From Microbacterium sp. SORGH_AS_0888 (GTDB lineage Bacteria > Actinomycetota > Actinomycetes > Actinomycetales > Microbacteriaceae): 64,000 nucleotides of DNA. Numbering within the stretch: position 1 is the stretch's first letter; the number at the start of each line of letters is the position of its first letter. Position numbers and translations under genes: made by a program. Positions 28,038-36,919 of the stretch are shown here, piece after piece. The stretch is taken from the NCBI RefSeq assembly GCF_030818905.1, contig NZ_JAUTAZ010000001.1, positions 3,472,001-3,536,000 on the forward strand. The letters run 5' to 3'. The notes beneath the pieces were generated by a model. It was not told the origin of the DNA and did no database searches. It saw only the letters and a program-made list of their open reading frames with translations.

Positions 28038-29210
28038 ATGACAACGCACGACGCGCAGCCCAGCGCCGACGCTGCACGGGCCGGCGGCTTCGCCCCCCGC
28101 GCCCTCCGGTCGGACCGCAAGGTCCTGCCGGGGCAGGCGCGCGAGCACAACCGCTCCCTGGTCCTCCAGACGCTGTACCACGGCGGCGCGATGAGCCGTG
28201 CCGACCTCTCCCGCGAGACCGGGCTCACCCGGGTCACGATCTCCGACCTGGTGGCCGGCCTCATCGTCGACGGCTTCGTCGTCGAGACCGGGGTGCGAGA
28301 GGCCGGTCGTCCCGGAAAGCCCGCCATCCTGGTCGACGTCGACCGCACCGGTCACCGCATCATCGGCATCGACCTGTCGGGCGCGGATGCGTTCCTCGGT
28401 GCCGTGCTCACGCTCGACGGCGACATCGTCGCCCGGGGCGAGGTGCCGCATCCCGCCGACCCGGCCGAGGTGCTGCCGGCCGTCATCGCCCTCGCCCGCT
28501 CCCTCGTGGCCGACGCGCACGCCCCCGTGCTCGGGGTCGGCATCGGCACGCCCGGTGTGGTCGACGACCGCGGCGTCGTGCTCACCGCGCCCAACATGGG
28601 CTGGGCCGGGTTCGACCTGGAGGGGGTGCTCGGCGAGGCGCTCGGGCTGCCCGTGCTGGTCGCGAACGACGCCAATGCCGCCGTTCTCGCCGAGTACACC
28701 TTCGGCGGCGCGGGCGACGACGTCCTGCTCGTGAAGGTGGGGCGAGGCGTCGGCTCCGGCCTGCTCGCCGGCGGCCAGCCGATGCGCGGCAGCCGGTTCG
28801 CCGCGGGCGAGATCGGGCACGTCACGGTCGGCACCGACGGCGGTCCCCGATGCGCCTGCGGCAAGGTCGGGTGCCTGGAGGCGTGGCTGTCGGTCACGGA
28901 GCTGTCGGCGCGGCTGCTGGCCGCCGACACGGACGACGCCCGCACCGCCGTGCTGCGGGACGCGGGGGAGCGGCTGGGCATCGCCCTCGCCCCCGTCGTG
29001 GGCGCCCTCGATCTGTCGGAGATCGTGCTCTCCGGCCCCCATGAGCTCCTCGGCGGTGTGCTTGCGCAGGCCACCGCCGAGGCCCTCCGCACGCGAACGC
29101 TCGCCCCCACGGGCGAGGGCGTGTCCGTGCGGATGACGGAGCAGGGCCAGGACATCGTCCTGCGCGGTGCGGCCGTCATGGTCCTGTCCGCGAGGCTCGG
29201 CGTCTCGTGA
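28038..29210 (+). CDS. ROK-family transcriptional repressor (NagC-like)
   Basis: A 390-residue regulator. An N-terminal winged HTH (SRADLSRETGLTRVTISDL, residues about 52-75) is followed by a ROK sugar-binding fold with the zinc motif CACGKVGCLE and GEIGHVTV. ROK repressors sense amino sugars or their phosphates. Here it heads the GlcNAc-type transporter operon and has an operator at its own start and another at the GH20 promoter. It therefore probably regulates uptake and degradation of chitooligosaccharides. Confidence 0.9.
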   Translation: MTTHDAQPSADAARAGGFAPRALRSDRKVLPGQAREHNRSLVLQTLYHGGAMSRADLSRETGLTRVTISDLVAGLIVDGFVVETGVREAGRPGKPAILVDVDRTGHRIIGIDLSGADAFLGAVLTLDGDIVARGEVPHPADPAEVLPAVIALARSLVADAHAPVLGVGIGTPGVVDDRGVVLTAPNMGWAGFDLEGVLGEALGLPVLVANDANAAVLAEYTFGGAGDDVLLVKVGRGVGSGLLAGGQPMRGSRFAAGEIGHVTVGTDGGPRCACGKVGCLEAWLSVTELSARLLAADTDDARTAVLRDAGERLGIALAPVVGALDLSEIVLSGPHELLGGVLAQATAEALRTRTLAPTGEGVSVRMTEQGQDIVLRGAAVMVLSARLGVS

Positions 29211-29269
29211 CGGGATCCCGGGGGCACGCGAGAACGCGTGTCCGCATCCATCAGAGAAAAGGACAGCAC

Positions 29270-30538
29270 ATGAAGAAGTCCCTCGGAGCCGTCGCCCTGC
29301 TGGGCGTCTCGGCGATTGCGCTCGCCGGCTGCGCCGGATCGGGCAGCGGCACCTCCTCGGACGGCAACGCCGAGATCCGGGTCTGGCTCGTCGGCACCGA
29401 CACTCCCCAGGACGCGCGCGACTACCTCGTCAGCACGTTCGAGAAGGAGAACCCGGGCTCCACGCTGGTGATCGAGGAGCAGCAGTGGACGGGCCTCGTC
29501 GACAAGCTCACGACGAGCCTGTCCTCGAACGACAGCCCCGACATCGTCGAGATGGGCAACACCCAGGCGGCCGCGTTCACCTCGAGCGGGGCGCTGGTGA
29601 GCCTCGACGACATCAAGGACGACCTCGGCGGGAGCGACCTGCTCCCCGGCTTCGTCGAGGCGGGCACCTGGGACGGCACGCTCTACGCCGTGCCGTACTA
29701 CTCGGGCTCGCGCGTCGTGTTCTACAACACCGACATGTACCAGAAGGCGGGCGTGTCGGTGCCGACGACGCTCGACCAGTACGTCTCCAACGGGGTGACG
29801 CTCGCCGGCGCTCTGCCCGGCGTCTCCGGCGTCTACTTCCCGGGCAAGGACTGGTACAACGCGCTCCCGTTCATCTGGGAGAACGGCGGGGAGCTGGCGG
29901 TCAAGAACGCCGACGGGACCTGGGAGTCGCAGCTCGCAAGCAGCGGCTCCGTGGCCGGACTGAAGCAGGTGCAGGAGCTCATGACGAAGGCGTCGCTCGC
30001 TCCCAAGGACGGCGACGAGAGCGACGGCTGGGTGCCCTTCCGCACGCAGGAGGCCGCGACCTACTCGGCGCCCAGCTGGGCGTACTGGTCGATCGTCGCC
30101 GACGAGCAGAAGCAGCCGACCGCGGTCGCCTCGACGACCGGCTACTTCCCGCTGCCGGGCAAGAACGGCGGCGCCGCACAGGTGTTCGCAGGAGGCTCGA
30201 ACATCGGGATCGCGGCCAAGTCGGCGCATCCGGACCTCGCCAAGAGCGCGATGAAGATCATGCTGAGCGACGACTACCAGACGATCCTCGCGAAGGCGGG
30301 CCTCGTGCCGGCGAAGACCTCGCTCGGCGACCAGGTCGCAGCCGCCTCCCCGGAGCTGGCGGCCGTCATCGTGAAGACGGCGGCCAACGCCAAGCTGACC
30401 CCGGCGTCTCCCAAGTGGGCCGACGTCGAGGCGCAGGGCGTGATGCAGGACCTGTTCGTCAAGATCGCCGGCGGCGGGGACGTCGCCTCCCTCGCGGCAG
30501 CGGCCGACGAGAAGATCGACTCCATCCTCAACGGCTGA
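29270..30538 (+). CDS. Sugar ABC transporter substrate-binding lipoprotein
   Basis: A 422-residue family 1 extracellular solute-binding protein. The lipobox is IALAGCAGS near residue 20, followed by VWLVGTDTPQDARDYLV typical of carbohydrate binders. Aromatic-rich segments (YYSGSRVVFYNTDMYQKAG) are as seen in NgcE/DasA-type chitooligosaccharide proteins. The ATG follows AAAAGGA; the longer in-frame reading has no support. It lies 59 nt after the ROK gene, with NagA, NagB and GH20 genes nearby, so GlcNAc or chitobiose is the likely cargo. Confidence 0.88.
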   Translation: MKKSLGAVALLGVSAIALAGCAGSGSGTSSDGNAEIRVWLVGTDTPQDARDYLVSTFEKENPGSTLVIEEQQWTGLVDKLTTSLSSNDSPDIVEMGNTQAAAFTSSGALVSLDDIKDDLGGSDLLPGFVEAGTWDGTLYAVPYYSGSRVVFYNTDMYQKAGVSVPTTLDQYVSNGVTLAGALPGVSGVYFPGKDWYNALPFIWENGGELAVKNADGTWESQLASSGSVAGLKQVQELMTKASLAPKDGDESDGWVPFRTQEAATYSAPSWAYWSIVADEQKQPTAVASTTGYFPLPGKNGGAAQVFAGGSNIGIAAKSAHPDLAKSAMKIMLSDDYQTILAKAGLVPAKTSLGDQVAAASPELAAVIVKTAANAKLTPASPKWADVEAQGVMQDLFVKIAGGGDVASLAAAADEKIDSILNG

Positions 30539-30545
30539 CATCGTG

Positions 30546-30577
30546 CGCGGGGCGCCTCGGTGACGGGGCGCCCCGCG
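30546..30577 (+). terminator. Intercistronic hairpin after the binding-protein gene
   Basis: A perfect 11-bp stem (CGCGGGGCGCC and complement) with a 10-nt loop lies seven bases after the stop. In ABC operons such hairpins usually protect or partially terminate the message, so that the binding protein is made in excess over the permeases. Confidence 0.6.
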
Positions 30578-30612
30578 TCATGTCCGCATCCCTTTTCCAC
30601 AGGAGGTAGGCC

Positions 30613-31569
30613 ATGGCCATCCAGGTCCCGCCGGCACCGCTCGGACCCGCACGTCGCCGTGCGCTCCCTGCGCCGCGGCGCCGCCGCATCCAGATCGCGC
30701 CGCTGTTGCTCATGGCGCCCGCGGCGGTCATGCTCGTGGTCTTCGTGGGCTGGCCGCTCGTGCAGCTCGTGGCCATGTCGTTCCAGAAGTTCGGCCGCGC
30801 GCAGATCTTCGGGAAGCCGCCCGAGTTCGTCGGCATCGACAACTACGTCGCCGTCCTCTCGGACCCCCAGTTCTGGATCGTGCTCGGTCGCAGCGCCGTC
30901 CTGTGTCTCGTGTGCGTGGCGGCGACCATGCTGCTCGGCATCGTGATCGCGGTGCTCATGACCAAGCTGGGGCGTGCGATGCGACTGGCGGTCTCGATCG
31001 CGCTGCTGCTGGCTTGGGCCATGCCGGCGCTGACCGCCACGATCGTGTGGGGCTGGATCTTCGACACCCAGTACGGGCTGGTGAACTGGTTCCTCTCGGC
31101 CGTCACCGGCTCCGACTGGCAGGGACACAGCTGGCTGATCGACCCGCTGAGCTTCTTCTCCGTGGCCGCCCTCATCATCACGTGGGGCGCCATCCCCTTC
31201 GTCGCGTTCTCGGTCTACGCCGCGCTGTCGCAGGTGCCCGGCGAGGTGCTCGAAGCGGCGTCCCTCGACGGCGCGGGCGGTCTCGGACGCTTCCGCCACA
31301 TCGTGTTCCCCTATCTGCGGTCGATCCTGGTCGTGCTGCTGATCCTGCAGGTCATCTGGGACCTGCGGGTGTTCGCGCAGATCTACGCACTGCAGACGGT
31401 GGGCGGCGTGCGCGCGGACACCAACACGATCGGCGTGTACATCTACTCCGTCTCGATGGCCTCGGGCGATCTCGGCGCGGGCGGGGCGATCTCGGTCATC
31501 CTCGTCGCGATCATGCTCGTGGTCTCGGCCTACTACATCCGCTCGATGCTGAAGCAGGAGGACTCATGA
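30613..31569 (+). CDS. Sugar ABC transporter permease (MalF-like)
   Basis: A 318-residue membrane protein with a basic N-terminus and about six helices. The ATPase-contact EAA loop is VPGEVLEAASLDGAGGLGRF. The ATG has AGGAGG at proper distance. It works with the MalG-like permease encoded after a 120-nt gap that holds a palindromic repeat. No dedicated ATPase gene is present; a shared MsiK-type ATPase is usual for such actinobacterial systems. Confidence 0.9.
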   Translation: MAIQVPPAPLGPARRRALPAPRRRRIQIAPLLLMAPAAVMLVVFVGWPLVQLVAMSFQKFGRAQIFGKPPEFVGIDNYVAVLSDPQFWIVLGRSAVLCLVCVAATMLLGIVIAVLMTKLGRAMRLAVSIALLLAWAMPALTATIVWGWIFDTQYGLVNWFLSAVTGSDWQGHSWLIDPLSFFSVAALIITWGAIPFVAFSVYAALSQVPGEVLEAASLDGAGGLGRFRHIVFPYLRSILVVLLILQVIWDLRVFAQIYALQTVGGVRADTNTIGVYIYSVSMASGDLGAGGAISVILVAIMLVVSAYYIRSMLKQEDS

Positions 31570-31570
31570 G

Positions 31571-31647
31571 CATGTCCCACTTCCGACCGGGGCATGTCCC
31601 AGTTTCGCCCGCTCAGAGTCCCCTCAAGCGGTCGAAAGTGGGACATG
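31571..31647. repeat. 77-bp CATGTCCCAC palindromic repeat, copy A
   Basis: Two successive left half-units (CATGTCCCACTTCCGACC, then CATGTCCCAGTTTCGCCCGC) and one right half-unit (GCGGTCGAAAGTGGGACATG). The same arrangement, in inverted orientation, is at 35012-35087. It occupies the gap between two permease genes of one operon, so it is transcribed and could fold. Confidence 0.85.
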
Positions 31648-31690
31648 CGGGGGAGAGGGGCGCCGTCGGCGCCGACGAGAGGGATGCGGC

Positions 31691-32533
31691 ATGAGCGCCC
31701 GCGCGAAGCGGCGTGCCGGCCGCATCCTGCTGAACCTCTCCGCTCTCGTCGTGATCGTGTGCAGCGTGTTCCCGGTGTACTGGATGGTGAACACGTCGCT
31801 CCTGCCGGCGTCGGCCGTGCGCACCCCCACGCCGCACCTGTGGCCGGACCAGCTCACCCTCGGGAACTACGTCACCGCCATGAACGACGACGGCTTCCTC
31901 ACCGCGCTCGGCGTCTCGCTCGCGGTCACCCTCATCACCGTCGCGACGGCGCTGGTGTTCGCGTTCCTCGCCGCCGTGGCGCTCTCGCGGTTCCGGTTCC
32001 GCAGCCGCAAGGCGCTCATCGTGGCGATCCTCGTCGTCCAGATGATCCCCGCGGAGTCGCTCATCATCTCGACCTTCCGCGTGCTGGACGGGTGGGCGCT
32101 CGTGAACACCGTCGCCGGCCTCAGCCTCGTGTACATCGCGATCGTGCTGCCGTTCACGATCTGGACACTGCGCGGGTTCGTCGGCGGGGTGCCCGCCGAG
32201 CTCGAGGAGGCGGCGATGATCGACGGCTGCAGCCGTGGCGGCGCGTTCTGGCGCATCACCTTCCCGCTGCTGGCGCCGGGCCTCGTCGCGACGGGCGTGT
32301 TCGCCTTCATCCAGGCGTGGAACGAGTTCGTCTACGCGCTCGTGATCATGACGCGTCCCGAGATGCAGACCCTGCCGATCTGGCTGCGCAGCTTCGTGCA
32401 GGCGACCAAGGCGACGGACTGGTCGGTCGTGATGGCCGCCTCGACGCTCATGGCGATCCCGGTGATCGTGTTCTTCCTCTTCGTCCAGCACCGGATGACC
32501 AGCGGACTCGTGTCCGGCGCGGTCAAGGGCTGA
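31691..32533 (+). CDS. Sugar ABC transporter permease (MalG-like)
   Basis: A 280-residue membrane protein with about six helices. The EAA loop is VPAELEEAAMIDGCSRGGAF, and the C-terminal QHRMTSGLVSGAVKG is typical of MalG-type subunits. Partner of the upstream permease. An ORF start just before it is displaced by the repeat; the ATG used is the first sensible one after the repeat. Confidence 0.9.
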   Translation: MSARAKRRAGRILLNLSALVVIVCSVFPVYWMVNTSLLPASAVRTPTPHLWPDQLTLGNYVTAMNDDGFLTALGVSLAVTLITVATALVFAFLAAVALSRFRFRSRKALIVAILVVQMIPAESLIISTFRVLDGWALVNTVAGLSLVYIAIVLPFTIWTLRGFVGGVPAELEEAAMIDGCSRGGAFWRITFPLLAPGLVATGVFAFIQAWNEFVYALVIMTRPEMQTLPIWLRSFVQATKATDWSVVMAASTLMAIPVIVFFLFVQHRMTSGLVSGAVKG

Positions 32534-32567
32534 TGGCGGGCGGAACCGGTGCCGAGGGGAGCGGCGC

Positions 32568-33590
32568 ATGAGGATCGGGCTGGATGTCGGCGGCACGAAG
32601 ACGGACGCCGTCGCCGTCGCCGAGGACGGCACCGTGGCGGCTCGCGTCCGGCGACCGACCGCATGGGGTCCGGAGGGCGTCGTCGACACCATCGTGGGAG
32701 CGGTGGTCGCGCTGGGCGAGCTGCCCGGGCTCGCGCCGTTCGTGTCGGTCGGGATCGGCATGCCGGGGCAGGCGGTGCCCGGGACGACGGTCGTCGCCCA
32801 CGCGCTCAACCTCGGCATCGACGAGCTGGATGTCGCCCGCGCCGTGGGACCGCGGCTCGCGCTGCCGGTGCGCGTCGAGAACGACGTGAAGGCCGCCGCC
32901 GTGGGCGCGCACGCGCTCGACGGCGGTCGTCGTGACCTCGCCTACCTCAACCTCGGAACCGGGGTCGCGGCGGGACTCATCACCGACGGGCGTCTGTGGC
33001 GGGGCCGGCGGGGCACGGCCGGCGAGGTGGGACACGTCTCCATCGACCCGCAGGGTCCGGTCTGCCGGTGCGGCGCGCGCGGCTGCATCGAGGCGCTCGC
33101 GGGCGGTGCGGCCGTCGCCGCGCGGTGGGGCCGCAACGTCCCGCTGCCCGTGCGCGACGTGTTCGACGCGGCCGACGCCGCCGATCCGCTCGCGATACGG
33201 CTGCGGGAGGATCTCGCGCGCGCCGTCGCGGCGGCCGTGCGTCTGCTCGTGCTCACGGCCGACGTCGACGCGGTCGTGCTCGGCGGCGGCGTCACCGCGC
33301 TCGGCGAGCGGCTGCTGACCGATGTGCGTGCGTCGCTCGACGCCGGGGCGGCGACATCCGTGTTCCTGCGTTCGCTGCGGCTGTCCGAACGCGTGGAGCT
33401 GCTGCCGGTCGGCTCGTCCGCCGCGGCCCTCGGCGCCGCGATCGTGGGAGGGCTTGCCGATCTCGCGCGCGGGAACGAGGGCGTCGAGGTCGGCGCCGCG
33501 GCGGTCGCGGTCGGCTGCGAGGGCGTCGCGGTCGGCGCCGAGAGCGAGGGCGTCGTCGTCGGCGCCGAGGAGGAGAGGCATCATGGCTGA
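32568..33590 (+). CDS. ROK-family sugar kinase (probable N-acetylglucosamine kinase)
   Basis: A 340-residue kinase with the ATP-binding LDVGGTKTDAVAV at its start, NDVKAAAVGAHAL and the zinc motif CRCGARGCIEAL. It has no DNA-binding domain, so it is an enzyme, expected to phosphorylate imported GlcNAc for NagA. Its C-terminus is odd: after the normal fold it runs into a repetitive Gly/Val/Glu tail (EGVEVGA, EGVAVGAE, EGVVVGAE) over the last ~35 residues. It overlaps nagB by 8 nt. Confidence 0.85.
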   Translation: MRIGLDVGGTKTDAVAVAEDGTVAARVRRPTAWGPEGVVDTIVGAVVALGELPGLAPFVSVGIGMPGQAVPGTTVVAHALNLGIDELDVARAVGPRLALPVRVENDVKAAAVGAHALDGGRRDLAYLNLGTGVAAGLITDGRLWRGRRGTAGEVGHVSIDPQGPVCRCGARGCIEALAGGAAVAARWGRNVPLPVRDVFDAADAADPLAIRLREDLARAVAAAVRLLVLTADVDAVVLGGGVTALGERLLTDVRASLDAGAATSVFLRSLRLSERVELLPVGSSAAALGAAIVGGLADLARGNEGVEVGAAAVAVGCEGVAVGAESEGVVVGAEEERHHG

Positions 33591-34362
33591 AGTCGTCATC
33601 GTGGGGTCGCGTCAGGAGGCGGGCGTGCTCGTCGCGGATGAGATCGCCCGGCTCGTGCGGGCGCGGCCGGATGCGGTGCTCGGGCTCGCCACCGGCTCGA
33701 CGCCGCTGTCGGTCTACGAGGCGCTGCGCTCCAGGCTCGCGGATGTCGACGTGTCGCGTGTGCGCGGCTTCGCGCTCGACGAGTACGTCGGCCTCGACCC
33801 CGCGCATCCGGAGAGCTATCGGTCCGTCATCGCCCGCGAGGTCGTCGAGCCGCTCGGCCTCGACCCCGAGCGGGTGCAGGTGCCGGACGGCCGCACGGCC
33901 GGGATCGAGACGGCAGGAGAGGCGTACGAGCGGGCGATCGTCGCCGCGGGCGGCGTGGATCTGCAGATCCTCGGGATCGGCACCGACGGGCACATCGGCT
34001 TCAACGAGCCGGGATCGTCGTTCGCCTCCCTGACGCGCGTGAAGACGCTGACGCCCGAGACCCGCGCCGACAATGCGCGGTTCTTCGACGGCATCGACGA
34101 GGTGCCGCGCCACTGCATCACCCAGGGCCTCGGCACGATCCTCCGCGCGCGGCACCTCGTGCTGCTCGCGTTCGGCGAGGCGAAGGCGCCGGCGATCGCG
34201 GGTGCCGTCGAGGGACCCGTGACGGCGATGCTGCCCGGCTCGGCGGTGCAGCTGCATCCGCATGTGACGGTCGTGCTCGACGAGGCCGCCGCGTCGCGGC
34301 TGCAGCGTGCCGACTACTACCGCGACGCCTGGGCGAACAAGCCCGCCTGGCAGGGGCTGTGA
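33583..34362 (+). CDS. nagB: Glucosamine-6-phosphate deaminase
   Basis: Converts glucosamine-6-phosphate to fructose-6-phosphate and ammonia, feeding amino sugars into glycolysis. The 259 residues show the phosphate loop LATGSTPLSVYEAL, the DEYVGL region and the active-site stretch GIGTDGHIGFNEPGSSF. The start overlaps the end of the ROK kinase gene and has GAGGAGAGG upstream. It is the last gene of the ROK-transporter operon. Confidence 0.95.
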   Translation: MAEVVIVGSRQEAGVLVADEIARLVRARPDAVLGLATGSTPLSVYEALRSRLADVDVSRVRGFALDEYVGLDPAHPESYRSVIAREVVEPLGLDPERVQVPDGRTAGIETAGEAYERAIVAAGGVDLQILGIGTDGHIGFNEPGSSFASLTRVKTLTPETRADNARFFDGIDEVPRHCITQGLGTILRARHLVLLAFGEAKAPAIAGAVEGPVTAMLPGSAVQLHPHVTVVLDEAAASRLQRADYYRDAWANKPAWQGL

Positions 34363-34397
34363 CCGCCGCGGGCTCCGCCGCGTCGCCGGGCGCGCCC

Positions 34398-34454
34398 GTG
34401 CTCGACGAACGCGCCGGTGCCCGACGAACGCGCCGGTGCCCGACGAACGCGCCC
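34398..34454. repeat. Three tandem 19-bp units after nagB
   Basis: The unit GTGCYCGACGAACGCGCCS is repeated three times head to tail with near identity, in non-coding DNA between nagB and the convergent NUDIX gene. No known function. Confidence 0.75.
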
Positions 34455-34515
34455 GTGCGGGCAGAAAGAGTGAGGAGCGGGTGGCGGGCTGAGCAGCGGG
34501 AGGAGTCGTGCGAGG

Positions 34516-34998
34516 TCAGCGCCAGGCGAAATCGAGGAGATGCCGGCGGCTGAGGGGCGCGAGCGGCACGGAGTCGACCTCGTCCGGTGCGACCCAGCGC
34601 AGCTCCGCGATCTCGGCCGCTGCGGCGGCCTGATCGTGCCGGATGCGGAGGCGGAACGCGTCCGCCACGACCCGGTGCCCCGGCTCGTTCGCGGCGGCGT
34701 CGCTGAAGCGGCCGAGCGGCTCGTAGTCCTCGAGGTCGGCGTGCACGCCGATCTCCTCGGCGACCTCGCGCCGCACGGTCTCCACCGGCGTCTCGCCCGG
34801 GTCGGGCTTGCCGCCCGGCTGCTGGAACACGCTCGCGCCGTGCTTGCGCACGACGAGCGTGAGCCCGCGCTCGTCGACGACGACCGCCGCGCTCACGCGC
34901 ACGACGGGCGTCTCCTCGTCCGCGGCCGCGTCGCCGGCGCGCACGGCGTCCGCCGCATCCATCGCCCGCTCGCTCACCCGTTCACCCTTTTCACTCAT
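34516..34998 (-). CDS. NUDIX hydrolase
   Basis: A 160-residue pyrophosphohydrolase with a complete NUDIX box (GKPDPGETPVETVRREVAEE, continuing IGV; pattern GX5EX7REUXEEXGU) near residues 65-90. The substrate is not predictable. The reading frame extends upstream through a palindromic repeat to a Met at 35064, but that part is clearly repeat-derived, so I start at the Met just inside it (MSEKGERVS), which follows AAGAGGG. A later Met (MDAADAVR) is also possible. Confidence 0.85.
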   Translation of the reverse strand: MSEKGERVSERAMDAADAVRAGDAAADEETPVVRVSAAVVVDERGLTLVVRKHGASVFQQPGGKPDPGETPVETVRREVAEEIGVHADLEDYEPLGRFSDAAANEPGHRVVADAFRLRIRHDQAAAAAEIAELRWVAPDEVDSVPLAPLSRRHLLDFAWR

Positions 34999-35011
34999 GT
35001 CCCTCTTCTTG

Positions 35012-35087
35012 ATGTCCCACTTTCGACCGCTGCGCAGGCTTCCGAGCGGTCGAAAGTGGGACATGCATAGGTCGGAAGTGGGACATG
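35012..35087. repeat. CATGTCCCAC palindromic repeat, copy B (inverted relative to copy A)
   Basis: One half-unit ATGTCCCACTTTCGACCGCT, its complement AGCGGTCGAAAGTGGGACAT, and an extra half-unit GGTCGGAAGTGGGACATG. Read on the minus strand it has the same order and spacing as 31571-31647. It fills the gap between the NUDIX gene and the end of the GlcD-like gene. Confidence 0.85.
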
Positions 35088-35088
35088 A

Positions 35089-36492
35089 TCAATGGGAGGT
35101 CTCGACCGGGGCGGGGGAGGCCTCGACCGGGTCGAGGAAGACCTTGCCGGGGTTGAGGATGCCGGCCGGGTCGAACACCCGCTTGATCTGGCGCTGCAGC
35201 TGCCACTGATCGGCGCCGAGCTCGTCGGCGAGCCACCGCCGCTTCAGCACGCCGATGCCGTGCTCGCCCGTGAGCGTCCCGCCCAGCCGCAGCGCGGCAC
35301 GGAAGAGCTCGTCCGCCGCCTCCCACACCCGCGCCGGCACGTCCGGGCCGGCGAACACGAAGTTCGGATGCAGGTTCCCGTCGCCCGCGTGCGCGACGGT
35401 CGGGATGGCGACCCCGTGCTCCCGTTCGATGCGCGCGATCTCCGCGAACATGGCGGGCAGCGCCGAGCGCGGCACGGAGACGTCCTCGATCAGCGTCGTC
35501 CCCAGGCGCTCCATCGCGGGATGCATCGATCGGCGGATGCGGAGCAGTCGCTCTCCCTCGTCGGGGTCGGACGACAGCGCGACCGTGCCGCCCGCCGTCG
35601 TCAGCACGGCCGCGATGGCCTCGGCCTCCTCGCGTGCGGCAGGCCCGTCGGTCTGGATCGTGAGCTGCGCGACCCCGGGCAGCGGGGCGGGCAGATCCAG
35701 CAGCGCATGCACGGCGGACAGGCTCACCGCATCCATGAGCTCCATGATCGCCGGCTGCACCCCGGCGGCGGTGACGGCTGCCGCCGCCGAGGCGGCCGCT
35801 GCGACGTGCGGGAAGGTCGCGGCCAGCGTGCAGACCTCGCCGGGGACGAGCCGGCGCAGCTTGAGCGTCGCGCCCACGACGACCCCGAGCGTGCCCTCGG
35901 AGCCGATCATGAGCGCCGCGAGGTCGTAGCCGGTGACGCCCTTGACGCTCCGATGGCCCAGCCGCAGCAGGCGGCCGTCGGCGAGCACGACGTCGAGGCC
36001 CAGGACGGCATCTCGCACGACCCCGTACTTCGCGCACAGCAGTCCGCCGGCACCCGTGGCGATGTTGCCGCCCACGGTCGAGATGGCCCGGCTCGCCGGA
36101 TCCGGCGCCCACCAGAGCCCGTACGGCGCGAGGTGCGCGTTCAGGTCTGCGTTGAGGATGCCGGGCTCCACGACCGCGAGCAGGTCGTCGCCGCGCACCT
36201 CGAGCACCCGGTCCATGGCGCGCAGCGACAGCGAGATCTCCCCGGTGCCGGTGTTCGCGGCGCCCGCGAGCCCGGTGCCGGCGCCGCGCGGGACCACGGG
36301 GGTGCCCGTCGCCGACGCGATGCGGAGGGTCTCCCGGACGTCGTCGACGGATGCCGCGTGCACGACCGCGAGCGGACGACCCGCCGCGGCGTGCCCCGAC
36401 TTGTCGGCTCGCGCCGCCTCGAGCCCGGCATCGCCCGTGTCGACGCGGTCGCCGAGCGCCGCGCGGAGCAGCTCGACGACATCCGTCGTCAT
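35089..36492 (-). CDS. GlcD/D-lactate dehydrogenase-type FAD-linked oxidase
   Basis: A 467-residue flavoprotein oxidising a 2-hydroxy acid such as glycolate or D-lactate. The FAD_binding_4 domain has VVPRGAGTGLAGAANT near residue 65 and GGNIATGAGGLLCAKYG near residue 130. The C-terminal FAD-oxidase domain has the metal-binding HAGDGNLHPN and the closing DPAGILNPGKVFLDP. There are no GlcE/GlcF subunits. It overlaps the YrdB-like gene by ATGA. The stop abuts a palindromic repeat. Confidence 0.9.
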   Translation of the reverse strand: MTTDVVELLRAALGDRVDTGDAGLEAARADKSGHAAAGRPLAVVHAASVDDVRETLRIASATGTPVVPRGAGTGLAGAANTGTGEISLSLRAMDRVLEVRGDDLLAVVEPGILNADLNAHLAPYGLWWAPDPASRAISTVGGNIATGAGGLLCAKYGVVRDAVLGLDVVLADGRLLRLGHRSVKGVTGYDLAALMIGSEGTLGVVVGATLKLRRLVPGEVCTLAATFPHVAAAASAAAAVTAAGVQPAIMELMDAVSLSAVHALLDLPAPLPGVAQLTIQTDGPAAREEAEAIAAVLTTAGGTVALSSDPDEGERLLRIRRSMHPAMERLGTTLIEDVSVPRSALPAMFAEIARIEREHGVAIPTVAHAGDGNLHPNFVFAGPDVPARVWEAADELFRAALRLGGTLTGEHGIGVLKRRWLADELGADQWQLQRQIKRVFDPAGILNPGKVFLDPVEASPAPVETSH

Positions 36493-36863
36493 GAGAGGCG
36501 GCGGCGCCCGGCGATCAGGCCGACGGCGATCGCGACGACCGCGTAGCCGAGACCGACCCACAGCAGCCCCAAGGCCCAGAAGGCGGCGGTCGCCGCCGCG
36601 TAGACGAGGAGCTCGACGACGGCCCGCACGAACGGGTGCACGGCGAGGACGGCACGCGGGGAGACGAACAGTGCCCAGAGCACGACGGCGACGACGGGCG
36701 TCGCGATGCCGAGGACGATGTTCCACGGGAAGGGCCACGCGACGAAGCCCCAGAGCGCGAGGGTGAGGAACGCGACGATCTCGCAGAGGAAGGCGACGAC
36801 GTCGATCGCGCTCAGGGGTGCGCGTGTGCCCGCGGGCAGCTCGCTCGTCTTCGGCGTGCTCAT
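36489..36863 (-). CDS. YrdB-like (DUF2568) membrane protein
   Basis: A 124-residue protein with four hydrophobic helices. The first contains VVAFLCEIVAFLTLALWGFV; the linker SPRAVLAVHPFVRAVVELLV is typical of the DUF2568 family. Function unknown. It is co-translated with the GlcD-like oxidase through a 4-nt overlap. Confidence 0.78.
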   Translation of the reverse strand: MSTPKTSELPAGTRAPLSAIDVVAFLCEIVAFLTLALWGFVAWPFPWNIVLGIATPVVAVVLWALFVSPRAVLAVHPFVRAVVELLVYAAATAAFWALGLLWVGLGYAVVAIAVGLIAGRRRLS

Positions 36864-36919
36864 CCGCTCATCCTATCCCGCGGCCGCCCGGCCCGCCCGG
36901 GAAGGTGGACTCGCGGGCG

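Noticed and set aside
34999..35064. Longer N-terminus for the NUDIX protein (MSHFRPLG...)
   Set aside because: These codons derive entirely from the CATGTCCCAC repeat and do not resemble NUDIX N-termini.
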